Below are positions 26,319-35,431 of a stretch of 64,000 bases of DNA, one piece after another. Below the pieces are notes generated by a model, which did no database searches, was not told the origin of the DNA, and saw nothing but the letters and a program-made list of their open reading frames with translations. Origin of the DNA: Sorangium aterium. GTDB lineage: Bacteria > Myxococcota_A > Polyangia > Polyangiales > Polyangiaceae. Numbering within the stretch: position 1 is the stretch's first letter; every line of letters starts with the position of its first letter. The stretch covers positions 248,001-312,000 of the forward strand of contig NZ_JAQNDK010000001.1 in assembly GCF_028368935.1 (NCBI RefSeq), written 5' to 3'. The translations under genes and the position numbers were made by a program.

Positions 26319-29300
26319 TCAGGCGCCGCTCTCGCCCGTCACCGGCTCGCCTTCGGCGAGCAGCCGCTTGAGCGTGCCGAGATCGACGGGCTTCACGATG
26401 TGCTCGTCAAACCCGGCTCCACGCGCCCTCTCGCGGTCGCCCTGCTGCCCGTAGCCGGTGAGCGCGATCAGATAGACGTTCTTGTGCTGGGGCTTCTCTC
26501 GAACGCGGCGCGCGAACTCGAGGCCGTCGATCCCCGGCAGCCCGATGTCCACGATGGCCACGTGCGGGAGCACCTCGTCCATGAGCTCGATCCCCGAGAT
26601 CCCGTGATTCGCCGAATGGCACTCGAACCCGGCGCGCGTCAGGAGCGCGCAGAGCGCCTCGCGGCCGTCGTCGTTGTCCTCCACGACGACGACCCGCGAT
26701 CTCCTGGGGAGCTTCCCGGGCAGCGAGCCGCGCGCCGCCTCCTGCTCGGATGGCGGCTCGGAGATCGGCAGCCGCACCTCGAACTCGCACCCTTTGCCCT
26801 CTCCCTCGCTCCGCGCGCTCACGGTGCCGCCGTGCTTTTCGACGAGGCCTCGGACGAGGGTGAGCCCCACGCCGAGCCCCCCCGCCGATCGGTCCAGGGT
26901 GCGGCTCGATTGCACGAAGAGCTCGAACACCGTGTCGAGCATCTCCTTCGGGATCCCGACGCCGTCGTCCTTCACGCGGACCACCGCGTGTCCGTCCACG
27001 CGCTTGGCCTCCAGCGTGACATGACCCCCTCGCGAGGTGTACTTCGCAGCGTTGTTGAGCAGGTTCACGTGAACCTGCTGGAGCCGCGCTGGGTCGCCCT
27101 CGACCCAGATCGGCTCGGGATCGACGATGACCGCGAAATCGACGCCGCGCGTGTCCATGAGGTTCTTGACCGCGTCGGCGGCGTCCTTCACCACCGAGCC
27201 GAGGTCGAGCACGCGCTTTCGAAGCTCGATCTTGTTCTGCGTGACGCGGCTCGCCTCCAGCAGATCGTCGAGCAGGCGCGCCATCTGCGCGGACTGACGC
27301 TCGAGGATCTGGACGACCTTCTCGTCAATCCCGGACGCGCCGGAAGGCGCGGAGCAGTCTTCCTTGAGCAGCGCCGTGGCGTGGACGATCGCGCCAAGAG
27401 GGTTGCGGAGCTCGTGCGACAGCATGGCGAGGAACTCGTCGCGCCTGCGCACGGCGTCCTTGATCTGCTCCTCCGATCGCTTTTGCGCGGTGACGCTCCG
27501 GAAGATCCCGATGATACCCACGATGTGGCGCGCCGCGTCGATGAGCGGGAGCCGCGTGACGAGGTCCCACTCCACGACGCCATCCTGCCGCACGCGCTTC
27601 TCCAGCTTGTAATGCTGCGCCTCGCCGGTCCGCAGCACCACCTCGTCCTGCTTGTGAACGGCGAGCGCCGCCTCGTACCCAGGCAGCTCGAAGCCGGTCT
27701 TACCCGCCGCTTCGCCTGGATCGGAGAGGCCGAGGCGCTCCGCCATGGCGTTGTTCGTGCGAATGAACCGGCCGCGCGCGTCCTTGAAGTAGATCGCGTC
27801 GGGCACGCTGCGGAGCAGGCTGTTCAGGAGATAGCGCTCGTGGAAGAGCGCGTCCTCCGCCGCCTTCAGGCCGCTCACGTCGATGAGCGTGAGCACGACC
27901 CCCGCGATGGTGCCCTTGGCACGGTAGGGGAGGATGCGAAGAAAGAACGAGCGACCATGCCGGTCGCGCAGCTCGCGCTCCACGCGCTCCCCCGTCGCGA
28001 GCACGCGCTTGAGATCCGCGGTGAGCTCCGGGTGGTCGACCGCATACGTGAACGTCTCGATCGGCCTGCCGACGTCCTGCAAGAGCAGGTTGAAGCTCTC
28101 CGCGATCTGCGGCGTGAATTTCCTGATCTTGAGCTCCCTGTCGAGGAAGATGGTGCCGATGTCCGTGCTCGACAGGAGGTTCTCCATGTCGTTTCCGAGC
28201 TCGGTGAGATCGGCGATCTTCCGCTGGTACTCCGCGTTCACCGAATAGAGCTCCTCGTTGACGCTCTGGAGCTCCTCGTTCGTGCTCTGCAGCTCCTCGT
28301 TGGAAGCGAGGAGCTCTTCGTTCGCCGCCTGCAGCTCCTCGTTGCTCGCCTCGAGCTGCTCGGTCATCGCCTGCAAGGTCTGCTTCGTGTAACCGAGCTC
28401 CGCCTCGAGCGCGCCGAGCTGCTCGCGCGACACGTCGTCCAGGTCGATCTCCTTCACCGGCACCGCCGCCCGGCGCGGCGCCCCGTCGTTCGCGTCGATC
28501 GCGTCGAACGTGATGAGGACGTGGGGCAAGGTGCCTCGTCGGCTCTCGACCCGGCGCATCGTGACCTTGTAGGTGCCTCCCTCCGCTTGCACCCCCTTGA
28601 ACACGATCGCCGTGCGCTCCTTGATGACGCGCCCGAGGCCCCCCGTCAGCACCATCTTGAGGTCGCAGTCCAGCATCTCGAAGGCGTCGAGCCCCTGTCT
28701 GCCATCCTTGACCTTCAGGAACCGGCTCGCGCCGCCGAACGCGTGGACGAGCTCCCCTGTGTCATTGACGAGGAGGCTCGGAGGCATGAACTCGTCGAGC
28801 AGCGCGTCGTAGGTCCCGAGCAGGTACGACGCCGGGGGGCGCGCGATGGGCGCGGTGATCCCCGAGCGCGGGGCGCTCCGGGCCTTCGTCGATGCCGGCT
28901 GGAAGCGGGGCTCGACCTGCATCCGCCGGTCGCTGTACTTCCGGTAGATCCGCCATTGCTTGTCGACCATCTCGAAGTCGTGCGCGAGGTGCCCCGGCGT
29001 CTCGCTGGGCCCGAGGAAGACCACGCCCCCGCGGTTGAGCGCGAAGTGAAAGAGGCTCAGGACCTTCTGCTGCACCGCCGGCTGAAGGTAGATGAGCACG
29101 TTGCGGCAGCTGATGAAGTCGACGCGCGTGAACGGCGCGTCCTTGATCACGTTGTGGTGCGCGAAGACCACCGCCTGGCGGAGGTCCGGGACAACCTGGT
29201 AGCTGCGTCCGCGCCGGATGAAATACCGCTCGAGGCGCTCGGGGGAGACGTTCACCACCGCCTCTTCCTCGTAGAGCCCGCGCGTCGCGATCTCGAGCGA

Positions 29301-30383
29301 TCCATGGTGCACGTCGGTCGCGAAGACCTTGAACGGTCGCTGGCCATTCCGGGACGTGAGCTCGTGGAGGAGGATGGCGAGCGAATAGACCTCTTCGCCC
29401 GTCGCGCAGCCGGCCACCCACACGCGGAACGGGGCGTCCCGCGGCCCCGCGCGCAGGAGCTCGGGGAGCACCGAGCGCTCGAGGATGCCGAACGCCTCCT
29501 CGTTCCGGAAGAAGCGCGTCACGCCGATGAGGAGATCACGGTAGAGCACGTCGAGCTCGCTCGACTTGCTCTTCAGGCGCTTGACGTACTGTTCGATATC
29601 GTCCGTATGCGCGAGCTGGATCCGCCGCTCGATGCGCCGGGTGACCGTGCTCGGTTTGTAGTGCGTGAAGTCGATGCCGAACTGCTCCTCGAGCATCCTG
29701 TAAACCGCGCTCATCCCCTGATCGACCCTGACCGCGTCCCGCTCCGGGCTACGCCCCTTGGACCTCACGTGATCGAGGAGGACGCGCGGCATGTCCTGGG
29801 GAGGCAGGACGCAGTCGGCCACACCGGCGTCTCGCGCGGTCTTCGGCATCCCGTCGAACTGCGCGCTGTCGACGTCCTGCACGACGACCAGCCCGCCCGC
29901 GTCGTGGACCGCGCGGATCCCCCGTGAGCCGTCGCTGCCACCCCCGGAGAGGACCACGGCGATCGCCCGCGGGCCGCAGTCCTGCGCGAGGGATCGAAAG
30001 AACACGTCGATGGGCAGCGCGAGCTCCTGGTCGCGATCCCGCTCGCTCAGGAGGAGGCGGTCGCCGGAGATGATCATCTCCTTCTTCGGCGGGATCAGAT
30101 AGACGTGGTCGGGCTCGACCAGCATGCCGTTCTCGACGAGGTGAATGGGCAGCTCGGTGCGGCGCCCGAGGATCTCGTCCATCAGGCTCTTGAAGTCCGG
30201 CGACAGGTGCTGGACCACGACGAAGGCCATCCCGCTCTCCTTCGGGATGTTCTCGAAGAAGTGCTCGAGCGCCTCGAGCCCCCCCGCGGAAGCGCCGATC
30301 CCTACGACGTAAGGCGCCACCTCTGGCCGGACTGTGCGGGTTCTTGTCTTTGTGGCATCGCGCACCTCGCGCTCGGTCGACAT
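26319..30383 (-). CDS. CheB-CheR-PAS-histidine kinase-receiver fusion
   Basis: A 1,354-residue chemosensory composite. The ATG at 30383 (MSTEREV, with GAGGT upstream) is preferred to an upstream TTG. Domains: CheB methylesterase at about 25-210 ([11 protein letters not shown] with catalytic Ser, [13 protein letters not shown] with His, [13 protein letters not shown] with Asp); CheR methyltransferase at about 225-490 ([31 protein letters not shown]-binding loop, SCRNVLIYL); a coiled coil of NEELQ-type heptads (about 655-730); PAS domains (about 735-970); histidine kinase with phospho-acceptor His near 990 in [10 protein letters not shown] and ATP-binding boxes [11 protein letters not shown] and GLGVGLTLV; and a C-terminal receiver with Asp near 1278 ([10 protein letters not shown]). 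No separate chemoreceptor or CheA gene is nearby, so it probably works outside a classical chemotaxis array. Confidence 0.93.
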   Translation of the reverse strand: MSTEREVRDATKTRTRTVRPEVAPYVVGIGASAGGLEALEHFFENIPKESGMAFVVVQHLSPDFKSLMDEILGRRTELPIHLVENGMLVEPDHVYLIPPKKEMIISGDRLLLSERDRDQELALPIDVFFRSLAQDCGPRAIAVVLSGGGSDGSRGIRAVHDAGGLVVVQDVDSAQFDGMPKTARDAGVADCVLPPQDMPRVLLDHVRSKGRSPERDAVRVDQGMSAVYRMLEEQFGIDFTHYKPSTVTRRIERRIQLAHTDDIEQYVKRLKSKSSELDVLYRDLLIGVTRFFRNEEAFGILERSVLPELLRAGPRDAPFRVWVAGCATGEEVYSLAILLHELTSRNGQRPFKVFATDVHHGSLEIATRGLYEEEAVVNVSPERLERYFIRRGRSYQVVPDLRQAVVFAHHNVIKDAPFTRVDFISCRNVLIYLQPAVQQKVLSLFHFALNRGGVVFLGPSETPGHLAHDFEMVDKQWRIYRKYSDRRMQVEPRFQPASTKARSAPRSGITAPIARPPASYLLGTYDALLDEFMPPSLLVNDTGELVHAFGGASRFLKVKDGRQGLDAFEMLDCDLKMVLTGGLGRVIKERTAIVFKGVQAEGGTYKVTMRRVESRRGTLPHVLITFDAIDANDGAPRRAAVPVKEIDLDDVSREQLGALEAELGYTKQTLQAMTEQLEASNEELQAANEELLASNEELQSTNEELQSVNEELYSVNAEYQRKIADLTELGNDMENLLSSTDIGTIFLDRELKIRKFTPQIAESFNLLLQDVGRPIETFTYAVDHPELTADLKRVLATGERVERELRDRHGRSFFLRILPYRAKGTIAGVVLTLIDVSGLKAAEDALFHERYLLNSLLRSVPDAIYFKDARGRFIRTNNAMAERLGLSDPGEAAGKTGFELPGYEAALAVHKQDEVVLRTGEAQHYKLEKRVRQDGVVEWDLVTRLPLIDAARHIVGIIGIFRSVTAQKRSEEQIKDAVRRRDEFLAMLSHELRNPLGAIVHATALLKEDCSAPSGASGIDEKVVQILERQSAQMARLLDDLLEASRVTQNKIELRKRVLDLGSVVKDAADAVKNLMDTRGVDFAVIVDPEPIWVEGDPARLQQVHVNLLNNAAKYTSRGGHVTLEAKRVDGHAVVRVKDDGVGIPKEMLDTVFELFVQSSRTLDRSAGGLGVGLTLVRGLVEKHGGTVSARSEGEGKGCEFEVRLPISEPPSEQEAARGSLPGKLPRRSRVVVVEDNDDGREALCALLTRAGFECHSANHGISGIELMDEVLPHVAIVDIGLPGIDGLEFARRVREKPQHKNVYLIALTGYGQQGDRERARGAGFDEHIVKPVDLGTLKRLLAEGEPVTGESGA

Positions 30384-30566
30384 GACCGACCTCGACGGCA
30401 GCAAGCGTGCCCAGGCTGGGCCCGCTGGCGAGCGCCTTCACCAGGGCCAAAATCCCCGGGATTCAGCCGTCGGACGGAGGTCGGATGTGTGGCAAATTGC
30501 CTCGCTGCGCGCCCCATGTGAGTCTTGCGGCCTCGCAACGGCTCAGGGACGGCGGGGTTCGTGCGC

Positions 30567-30583
30567 AGGGAGCGAGGCTCCCT
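30567..30583 (-). terminator. Perfect hairpin downstream of the flippase-like gene
   Basis: AGGGAGC and GCTCCCT pair perfectly around a GAG loop, about 90 nt after the stop at 30674. No T-tract. Confidence 0.35.
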
Positions 30584-30598
30584 CTCACGCGGGGTTCG

Positions 30599-30673
30599 TC
30601 AGAAGGTCGGTATCCCGGTGACGACGACCTTCTCCGGCCGGACGCCGCGGCGGACGAAGAGGTCGCGGTCTCC
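30599..30673 (-). pseudogene. Probable 24-codon remnant of a glycosyltransferase
   Basis: Directly after the stop of the flippase-like gene, and in its frame, the DNA reads GDRDLFVRRGVRPEKV then VVTGIPTF and a stop. The phrase GV-x-x-E-K-V-V-V-T-G-I-P is characteristic of GT-B glycosyltransferases of the MurG/diacylglycerol glycosyltransferase type. There is no start and no further homologous sequence, so it looks like a scrap left by a deletion. Chance resemblance cannot be excluded. Confidence 0.35.
30601..30633 (-). terminator. 9-bp perfect hairpin just after the flippase-like gene
   Basis: AGAAGGTCG and CGACCTTCT form a perfect 9-bp stem with a 15-nt loop, 41 nt beyond the stop at 30674. 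It overlaps the glycosyltransferase-like remnant. Confidence 0.4.
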
Positions 30674-31816
30674 TCATCTCGTCGCCTCGCTTCCCGCCAT
30701 GGGGGCGGGCGCGGGGCGGAACGCCGCCCGGCCGCCGAAGAACACGAGCAGGCCGAGCGCTATCCACACGAGCTCCTTGGCTCTCTTGATGAGGACGAAG
30801 GCGGCGCCCACCGTGGCGGCGGCGGGCACGCCGAGCGCGGTCAGGAAGGCGACATAGCCGGCGTCCTGCACGCCGAGCCCGGCAGGCACCATGAAGGCGG
30901 CGGCGCGGAGGAGCGCGAGGACGACCTCGAACGAGAGGACCTCGGGGAGCGAGACGTCGACCCCGAGGAGCCGGAGGAAGAAGTACGTCTCGGCGCCCTC
31001 GGCGAGCCACATCCCGAGCAGCAGCAGCGCCGCGGCCGCGAGCGCGGGGCGGCGCTCCGCGAGCGCGGCCGCGTGCCGGTCGGTCGCGGAGAAGGCCGCG
31101 GCCCTCGCGTCGATATAGGCCTTCACGCGCTGGCCGGGCAGGCGCTTGAGCCACGCGAAGACCCGAGACGCGACCGTCCCCGAGAGGAGCGCGCCCGCGA
31201 GCGCGAGCGCCACGGCGAGCAGGCCGAGCCCCGAGAGGACCACGAGCCACGGGAGCCCCGGCCCGCCGATCAGGGGGCGCGAGGCGCGCTCCAGGTGGCC
31301 GAAGCCGAGCGCGAGGGCGATCCCCACGTAGGCGGCGTTCGCGAGGACGATCAGCGCCCTGCGCACCGCGATGCCGGCGACGGCCTGCGGCCCCGGGGTC
31401 CCGCACCACCGGTGCAGCAGATAGAACGTGACCGACTCGGAGAGGGCAGCGCCGGCGGGGACGCTCATGTTGAGCGCCTCGGTCGACAGCGTGAGCGCGA
31501 GGTACCGGGAGAACGGCGCCGGCCGCCCGGACGCGGGGTTGCACGTGTCGAAGACGCGCCGGCTCGCCTCGGCCTGGAAGAGCCGCGCGACGAGGTTGGG
31601 AACCAGGGCGAGCGCCATCATCGGCGCCCCCACCGAGGCGATGAGCGCCGCGACGCTCGGGAGATCCGCGCCGCGCAGCGTGCTCCAGAGCGCCGCCGCC
31701 GCGATGGCGACCCCGAGCCACCTCAGCGCGACGGCGCCCGCGCCCGGGCGGGATCGCGCCCCGGGGACAGGCTCATCGTGGGCGTCACGGGCAGCGTCAG
31801 GGGCAAGGAGGGGCAT
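30674..31816 (-). CDS. Flippase-like integral membrane protein (LPG synthase transmembrane/UPF0104 family)
   Basis: A 380-residue protein with eight or so predicted membrane helices, e.g. ALRWLGVAIAAAALWSTL, MMALALVPNLVARLF, LPWLVVLSGLGLLAVALALA and TVGAAFVLIKRAKELVWIAL. The family marks are the early SLAIVSVG-like helix, NMSVPAGAALSESVTFYLL and the late MVPAGLGVQDAGYVAFL, which match the lysylphosphatidylglycerol synthase TM / AglD-like flippase superfamily (TIGR00374 type). Members move or modify lipids such as hopanoids or glycolipids. The start at 31816 is chosen by its GGAG upstream; an ATG at 31903 would add 29 non-membrane residues. The glycosyltransferase-like scrap behind it hints at a former lipid-glycan locus. 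Confidence 0.87.
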   Translation of the reverse strand: MPLLAPDAARDAHDEPVPGARSRPGAGAVALRWLGVAIAAAALWSTLRGADLPSVAALIASVGAPMMALALVPNLVARLFQAEASRRVFDTCNPASGRPAPFSRYLALTLSTEALNMSVPAGAALSESVTFYLLHRWCGTPGPQAVAGIAVRRALIVLANAAYVGIALALGFGHLERASRPLIGGPGLPWLVVLSGLGLLAVALALAGALLSGTVASRVFAWLKRLPGQRVKAYIDARAAAFSATDRHAAALAERRPALAAAALLLLGMWLAEGAETYFFLRLLGVDVSLPEVLSFEVVLALLRAAAFMVPAGLGVQDAGYVAFLTALGVPAAATVGAAFVLIKRAKELVWIALGLLVFFGGRAAFRPAPAPMAGSEATR

Positions 31817-32113
31817 CGCACGTTCGCGCTCCGGCGCCGGCCGAGGGCCTGAGGCCGAGGGCGCATGCTCGTATCGCGCAGGCGCGTCGCGCGCTGATGT
31901 CATGGGCGCAACGCCGCGGCGACACGTCGCGGCACGCCGCGACACGCGCGGTCGTGCGTCGAGCTCGTCCGCTCCGGTCGAGCGCGTCCGACGCGCTCGA
32001 GCAGCCGACGAACGCGCGGCGTGACGCGGGGATCGGCTATCTTCCTGGTTCGCTGAAGACGCGCGGGAGCGGAGAGCGGCTCCTCGGCGGGGTGGGAGGG
32101 GGCGGTCGGAAGG

Positions 32114-33424
32114 ATGGAAGGAAGAGCGAACGTGGCGACGGATCAGGACAGCATCGAGCGGCTCCGGGTGGAGAACGCCGGATTGCGAAAGGAGATCGAC
32201 AGGCTCCATGAGCAGCTGGGGCGCCGGGAGGAACGGACGCGGCTCATCCTGCAGGCGGCCGGCGAGGGCTTCCACGTCGTCGGGATGAACGGGGACATCC
32301 TCGACTGCAATCCATCCTTCGCCGGCATCGTGGGTTACGACCGGAGCGAGCTCCTGACGATGCACATCGGCGAGATCGACCCGCGGCCGCCGCACGAGGT
32401 CGCCATGGTCATCGAGGAGATCAAGGCCAAGGGGTCGCTCCGCTTCCTCGCGAGGCACCGCCACAAGGACGGCCACCTGATCGACGTCGAGGTCAGCTCT
32501 CACCTCGTCCAGAGCGGTGATGAGCAGTTCTTCTCCGCCTTCTCGCGGCCCCTCACGGAGCAGCTGAGGCGCGAGCAGGCGCTGCGCGAGAGCGAGCAGA
32601 AGTTCCGGGCGATCTTCGACGAGACCTCGATGTTCATCGGCCTGCTCACCCCGCACGGGGACCTGATCGAGCGCAACCGGACGATGGCCGATTTCACCGG
32701 GGCGCGGCCGGGCGAAGCGCGCGGCGGGCCGCTCTGGCAGGCGCCGTTCTGGGTCGGCGGAGCGAGCGCAGGGGAGCGGATCAAGGAGTGCGTCCGCCGG
32801 GCAGCGGCGGGCGCGCCGTCGTCGTGCGAGGTCCAGATCCACGGGCCCGGCGGGCGCGTGGCAACGCTCGACCTCAAGATGAAGCCGATCCTCGACACGC
32901 TGGGCCAGAGCGTCCTCCTGATCGCCGAGGGGTACGACGTGACCGAGCTCCGGCGGGCCGAGGCGGAGCGCGCGGCGCTTCAAGCGCAGATGATCGACGC
33001 GCAGGAGGCGACCATCCGGGAGCTCTCGACGCCGCTCATCCCGCTCGACGCGGGGATCCTGGTGATGCCCCTCGTCGGGCGGCTCGACCGGGTGCGCATC
33101 GAGCAGCTGCTGGAGCGCTTGCTCCAGGGGGTGGTGGCGCAGCGCGCGGTCACCGTCATCCTCGACGTCACCGGCGTGCCGGTGGTGGACGCCGAGATCG
33201 CGGACTCGCTGATCAGGGCGGCCCAGGCGGTGAAGCTGCTCGGCGCGGAGGTCATCCTCACCGGCGTCGGCCCCGAGGTGGCGCAGACGATGGTGAGCAT
33301 CGGCATCGACCTGCGGGAGATCGTCACGCTGAGCTCGCTCCAGAGCGGGCTCCACCACGCGCTGGGGCGCTCTCGCCGTGGCGTCGGGAGGAGGTCGGGC
33401 GGCCCGCGGCGCCGCGACGGGTGA
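32114..33424 (+). CDS. RsbR-like PAS-PAS-STAS sensor
   Basis: A 436-residue cytoplasmic protein. A short coiled coil (IERLRVENAGLRKEIDRLHE) leads to PAS 1 (about 45-165, GFHVVGMNGDILDCNPSFAG), PAS 2 (about 170-285) and a C-terminal STAS domain (about 300-415) beginning STPLIPLDAGILVMPLVGRL and containing ILDVTGVPVVDAEIADSL. This is the layout of RsbR-type co-antagonists of stressosomes, which pass signals to anti-sigma/phosphatase systems by partner switching. A GTG at 32132 with AAGGA 9 nt upstream may be the true start. No RsbS or RsbT gene is adjacent, although another PAS-STAS gene lies at 47121-48008. Confidence 0.88.
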   Translation: MEGRANVATDQDSIERLRVENAGLRKEIDRLHEQLGRREERTRLILQAAGEGFHVVGMNGDILDCNPSFAGIVGYDRSELLTMHIGEIDPRPPHEVAMVIEEIKAKGSLRFLARHRHKDGHLIDVEVSSHLVQSGDEQFFSAFSRPLTEQLRREQALRESEQKFRAIFDETSMFIGLLTPHGDLIERNRTMADFTGARPGEARGGPLWQAPFWVGGASAGERIKECVRRAAAGAPSSCEVQIHGPGGRVATLDLKMKPILDTLGQSVLLIAEGYDVTELRRAEAERAALQAQMIDAQEATIRELSTPLIPLDAGILVMPLVGRLDRVRIEQLLERLLQGVVAQRAVTVILDVTGVPVVDAEIADSLIRAAQAVKLLGAEVILTGVGPEVAQTMVSIGIDLREIVTLSSLQSGLHHALGRSRRGVGRRSGGPRRRDG

Positions 33425-33436
33425 CGGGCTGCAGAG

Positions 33437-33454
33437 CGCCTCCCCGGAGGGGCG
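33437..33454. terminator. Hairpin between convergent genes
   Basis: A CCTCC/GGAGG core extended by CG pairs lies in the 53-nt gap between the PAS-STAS gene and the convergent nuclease-like gene, so it could stop transcription from both sides. No T-tract. Confidence 0.3.
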
Positions 33455-33477
33455 TCGCCGTCAGGATCGCGCTGGGG

Positions 33478-34398
33478 TCAGCGGCGGATCGGCTCGGCGA
33501 GCCAGCGCACCAGCGCGTCGCTGTCGAGATCGAGCAGAGCATCCTCGACCTCGCCCGGCCCGAGGGCCTGTGCGCGCTCGACGATCGAGCGCTCCTCCTC
33601 GGCTGTGGGCCGGCGCCCGACCCGCCGCGCGAAGAGACGGCCGAGCAGCTGGGCGATGACCTGCTGCTCGGCCTCCCGCACGCGCTCGTCGAGCGCCTCT
33701 CTCATCCACGGTACGCTCCAGAGCAGCTCCTTCTCCGTCTCCGTGTCGTCCATCAACATGACGATCTCCTTCCGCAGATTGTGTCTCCAGGGGTCGATGG
33801 CCGCCATGACGAGGAGCGCTGTATATAACTCGACCCGCTCCTCGCCGGTCGCCACCCGCGCGTGGATCTCCGCGACGACCTCCCGCATCGCGGCGGCAGT
33901 GGCGTCCCGGGCAAGCGGGGCGAACACGAGCCAGAACACGCTGCCGCGCGCCCTGAGCTCGGCGACCGTGCGCTGGTAGACCGCGTCGATGCGGAAGCGC
34001 GCGCCGCTGAACTGCCGCTCGCGCCAGGCGGTGCGGCGCGTCCCTGTCGCGGGCAGGCGCTGCCTGCGGCCCGAGAGGACCACGGCGACGCTCTCGATGG
34101 GCGGCACCGGCTCTCCGGGGGCCTCGCGCCGAAGCGCGGCGAAGAGGAAGCCGAGGTACTCGAACATCTGGTCGGGCACGTCGTCGCGCCACGCGAAGCA
34201 GAACTCGACGTGCAGCACGCGCAGCTCGGCGCCGACGCGCAGGCGCAGCGCCTTGTCGAGGCGCCGCTCGAGCTTCGTGACCTGCGTGTCTATCCAACCG
34301 AGGACCTCGACCGGTCTGCCCTCGGGAACAAAGACGCGCGTCAGGTCGCCGGGGCACCTCCGGGCGATGTGTCGCAACGTGATGTCGGCGTCTCCCAT
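33478..34398 (-). CDS. Rpn/PD-(D/E)XK nuclease-like protein with DUF4351-type tail
   Basis: A 306-residue protein starting at 34398 (MGDADITLRHIARRCP; GAGGT about 9 nt upstream). The central phrase RVLHVEFCFAWRDDVPDQMF-EYLGF is the counterpart of the L-H-x-E-F-Q ... R-M-x-x-Y core of the Rpn (recombination-promoting nuclease / YhgA-like transposase_31) family and related cyanobacterial and myxobacterial proteins. The C-terminus (AQLLGRLFARRVGRRPTA, then LDLDSDALVRWLAE) resembles the DUF4351 helical tail that accompanies them. Such proteins are DNA endonucleases or remnants thereof. The usual Q after the core Glu is replaced by Cys here, so activity is uncertain. Confidence 0.7.
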   Translation of the reverse strand: MGDADITLRHIARRCPGDLTRVFVPEGRPVEVLGWIDTQVTKLERRLDKALRLRVGAELRVLHVEFCFAWRDDVPDQMFEYLGFLFAALRREAPGEPVPPIESVAVVLSGRRQRLPATGTRRTAWRERQFSGARFRIDAVYQRTVAELRARGSVFWLVFAPLARDATAAAMREVVAEIHARVATGEERVELYTALLVMAAIDPWRHNLRKEIVMLMDDTETEKELLWSVPWMREALDERVREAEQQVIAQLLGRLFARRVGRRPTAEEERSIVERAQALGPGEVEDALLDLDSDALVRWLAEPIRR

Positions 34399-34553
34399 GC
34401 AGCGCGACCTCGGCAGGTCGCATACCAGGGAGCGAATCGCTGAAATCAGCGGGTGCCGGGGGGGTGAGGCGCGCTTCGGGGCTGGCGCCGCCATGGCGGA
34501 CGGCGGCCTCCCCCGCGCCGGCGGCGGCAGGACGGCGCCCGCGCGGCGCGCCG

Positions 34554-35372
34554 CTAGGCGGTGCGGCCGCGCGCCTCGCGCACCAGCGACACCATCGCCT
34601 TCCGCACCTCGTCCGTCGCCGAGACCGGCGCGCCGAACGGGAGGCGCGCCGCCTTCGGCCCCGCCGGCGTGATGACATCGAGCTCGAAGCCGTAACGATC
34701 GACCGAGGTCATCGTCGCGCCGGTGGCGTCCTTGATGCCGGCGAGGACCTTCGCGTATGCGAGGACCGCGTCGGCGTGATCGGTGTTCATGTGCTCGAGG
34801 ATGCCCGCGGCGTCGGCGGCGAGCGGATCCGGCTCGGCGGCCGCGTAGGCGTCGGCCTCGACCCAGGACATGCGGCCGAAGCCGCCGACGTAGCGGATCG
34901 ACACCGGGTCGAGCCGGTAGAAAGAAAAGTCTGTGAAATCGACGTAGTACGACGCGCGCGGGTGCGCCGCGAGGAAGCTCGTCCGGGCGGCGGCCGCCTC
35001 CGCGCCTTCGAGCGAGCGGCACGGGCCCATCAGGGTCATCCGGCCGAGCGCGAGCGGGTCGGCCAGGCCCTCGGCGGGCTCGGCGAGGAGCAGCGACGCC
35101 TCGGCGCGGACCTTGAGGTTGCCTGTGTGCTCGGCGAGCGCCGAGAGCAGCAGCAGCGGGCGCCCGTGACCGTCCACGGTGACAGCGACGAGCGAGCCGT
35201 ACGGATAGCCGGCGGGATCCCGCGCGAGCGTGCACAGCGTGGCGGCGCGGGCCCGCTGCGCCAGCGTGCGGCAGCGCTCGGCGTGGCTCGGCGCCTTCGC
35301 GCCCTGGAGCGGTGGATCCGCCGCCGGCGCCGGGCCGGCGCCGGGGCGGCCATGGTCTGTGCTCGTCGACAT
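34554..35372 (-). CDS. HugZ-type haem/PNPOx-like protein
   Basis: A 272-residue cytoplasmic protein. The N-terminal split-barrel domain (about 30-170: LCTLARDPAGYPYGSLVAVT, PLLLLSALAEHTGNL, YYVDFTDFSFYRLDP) belongs to the pyridoxamine 5'-phosphate oxidase-like fold, and the C-terminal DUF2470-type domain carries ILEHMNTDHADAVLAYAK. This combination is found in HugZ-like haem-degrading enzymes and in related proteins of unknown substrate. No ribosome binding site is evident before the ATG at 35372. Haem binding is inferred from family only. No iron-uptake genes are nearby. Confidence 0.88.
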   Translation of the reverse strand: MSTSTDHGRPGAGPAPAADPPLQGAKAPSHAERCRTLAQRARAATLCTLARDPAGYPYGSLVAVTVDGHGRPLLLLSALAEHTGNLKVRAEASLLLAEPAEGLADPLALGRMTLMGPCRSLEGAEAAAARTSFLAAHPRASYYVDFTDFSFYRLDPVSIRYVGGFGRMSWVEADAYAAAEPDPLAADAAGILEHMNTDHADAVLAYAKVLAGIKDATGATMTSVDRYGFELDVITPAGPKAARLPFGAPVSATDEVRKAMVSLVREARGRTA

Positions 35373-35431
35373 GGAAGGGCGGGTAGCACGCCGGGAGGGC
35401 CGGAGGAACCGGGGCGCCGCGCCGCCCGGCG

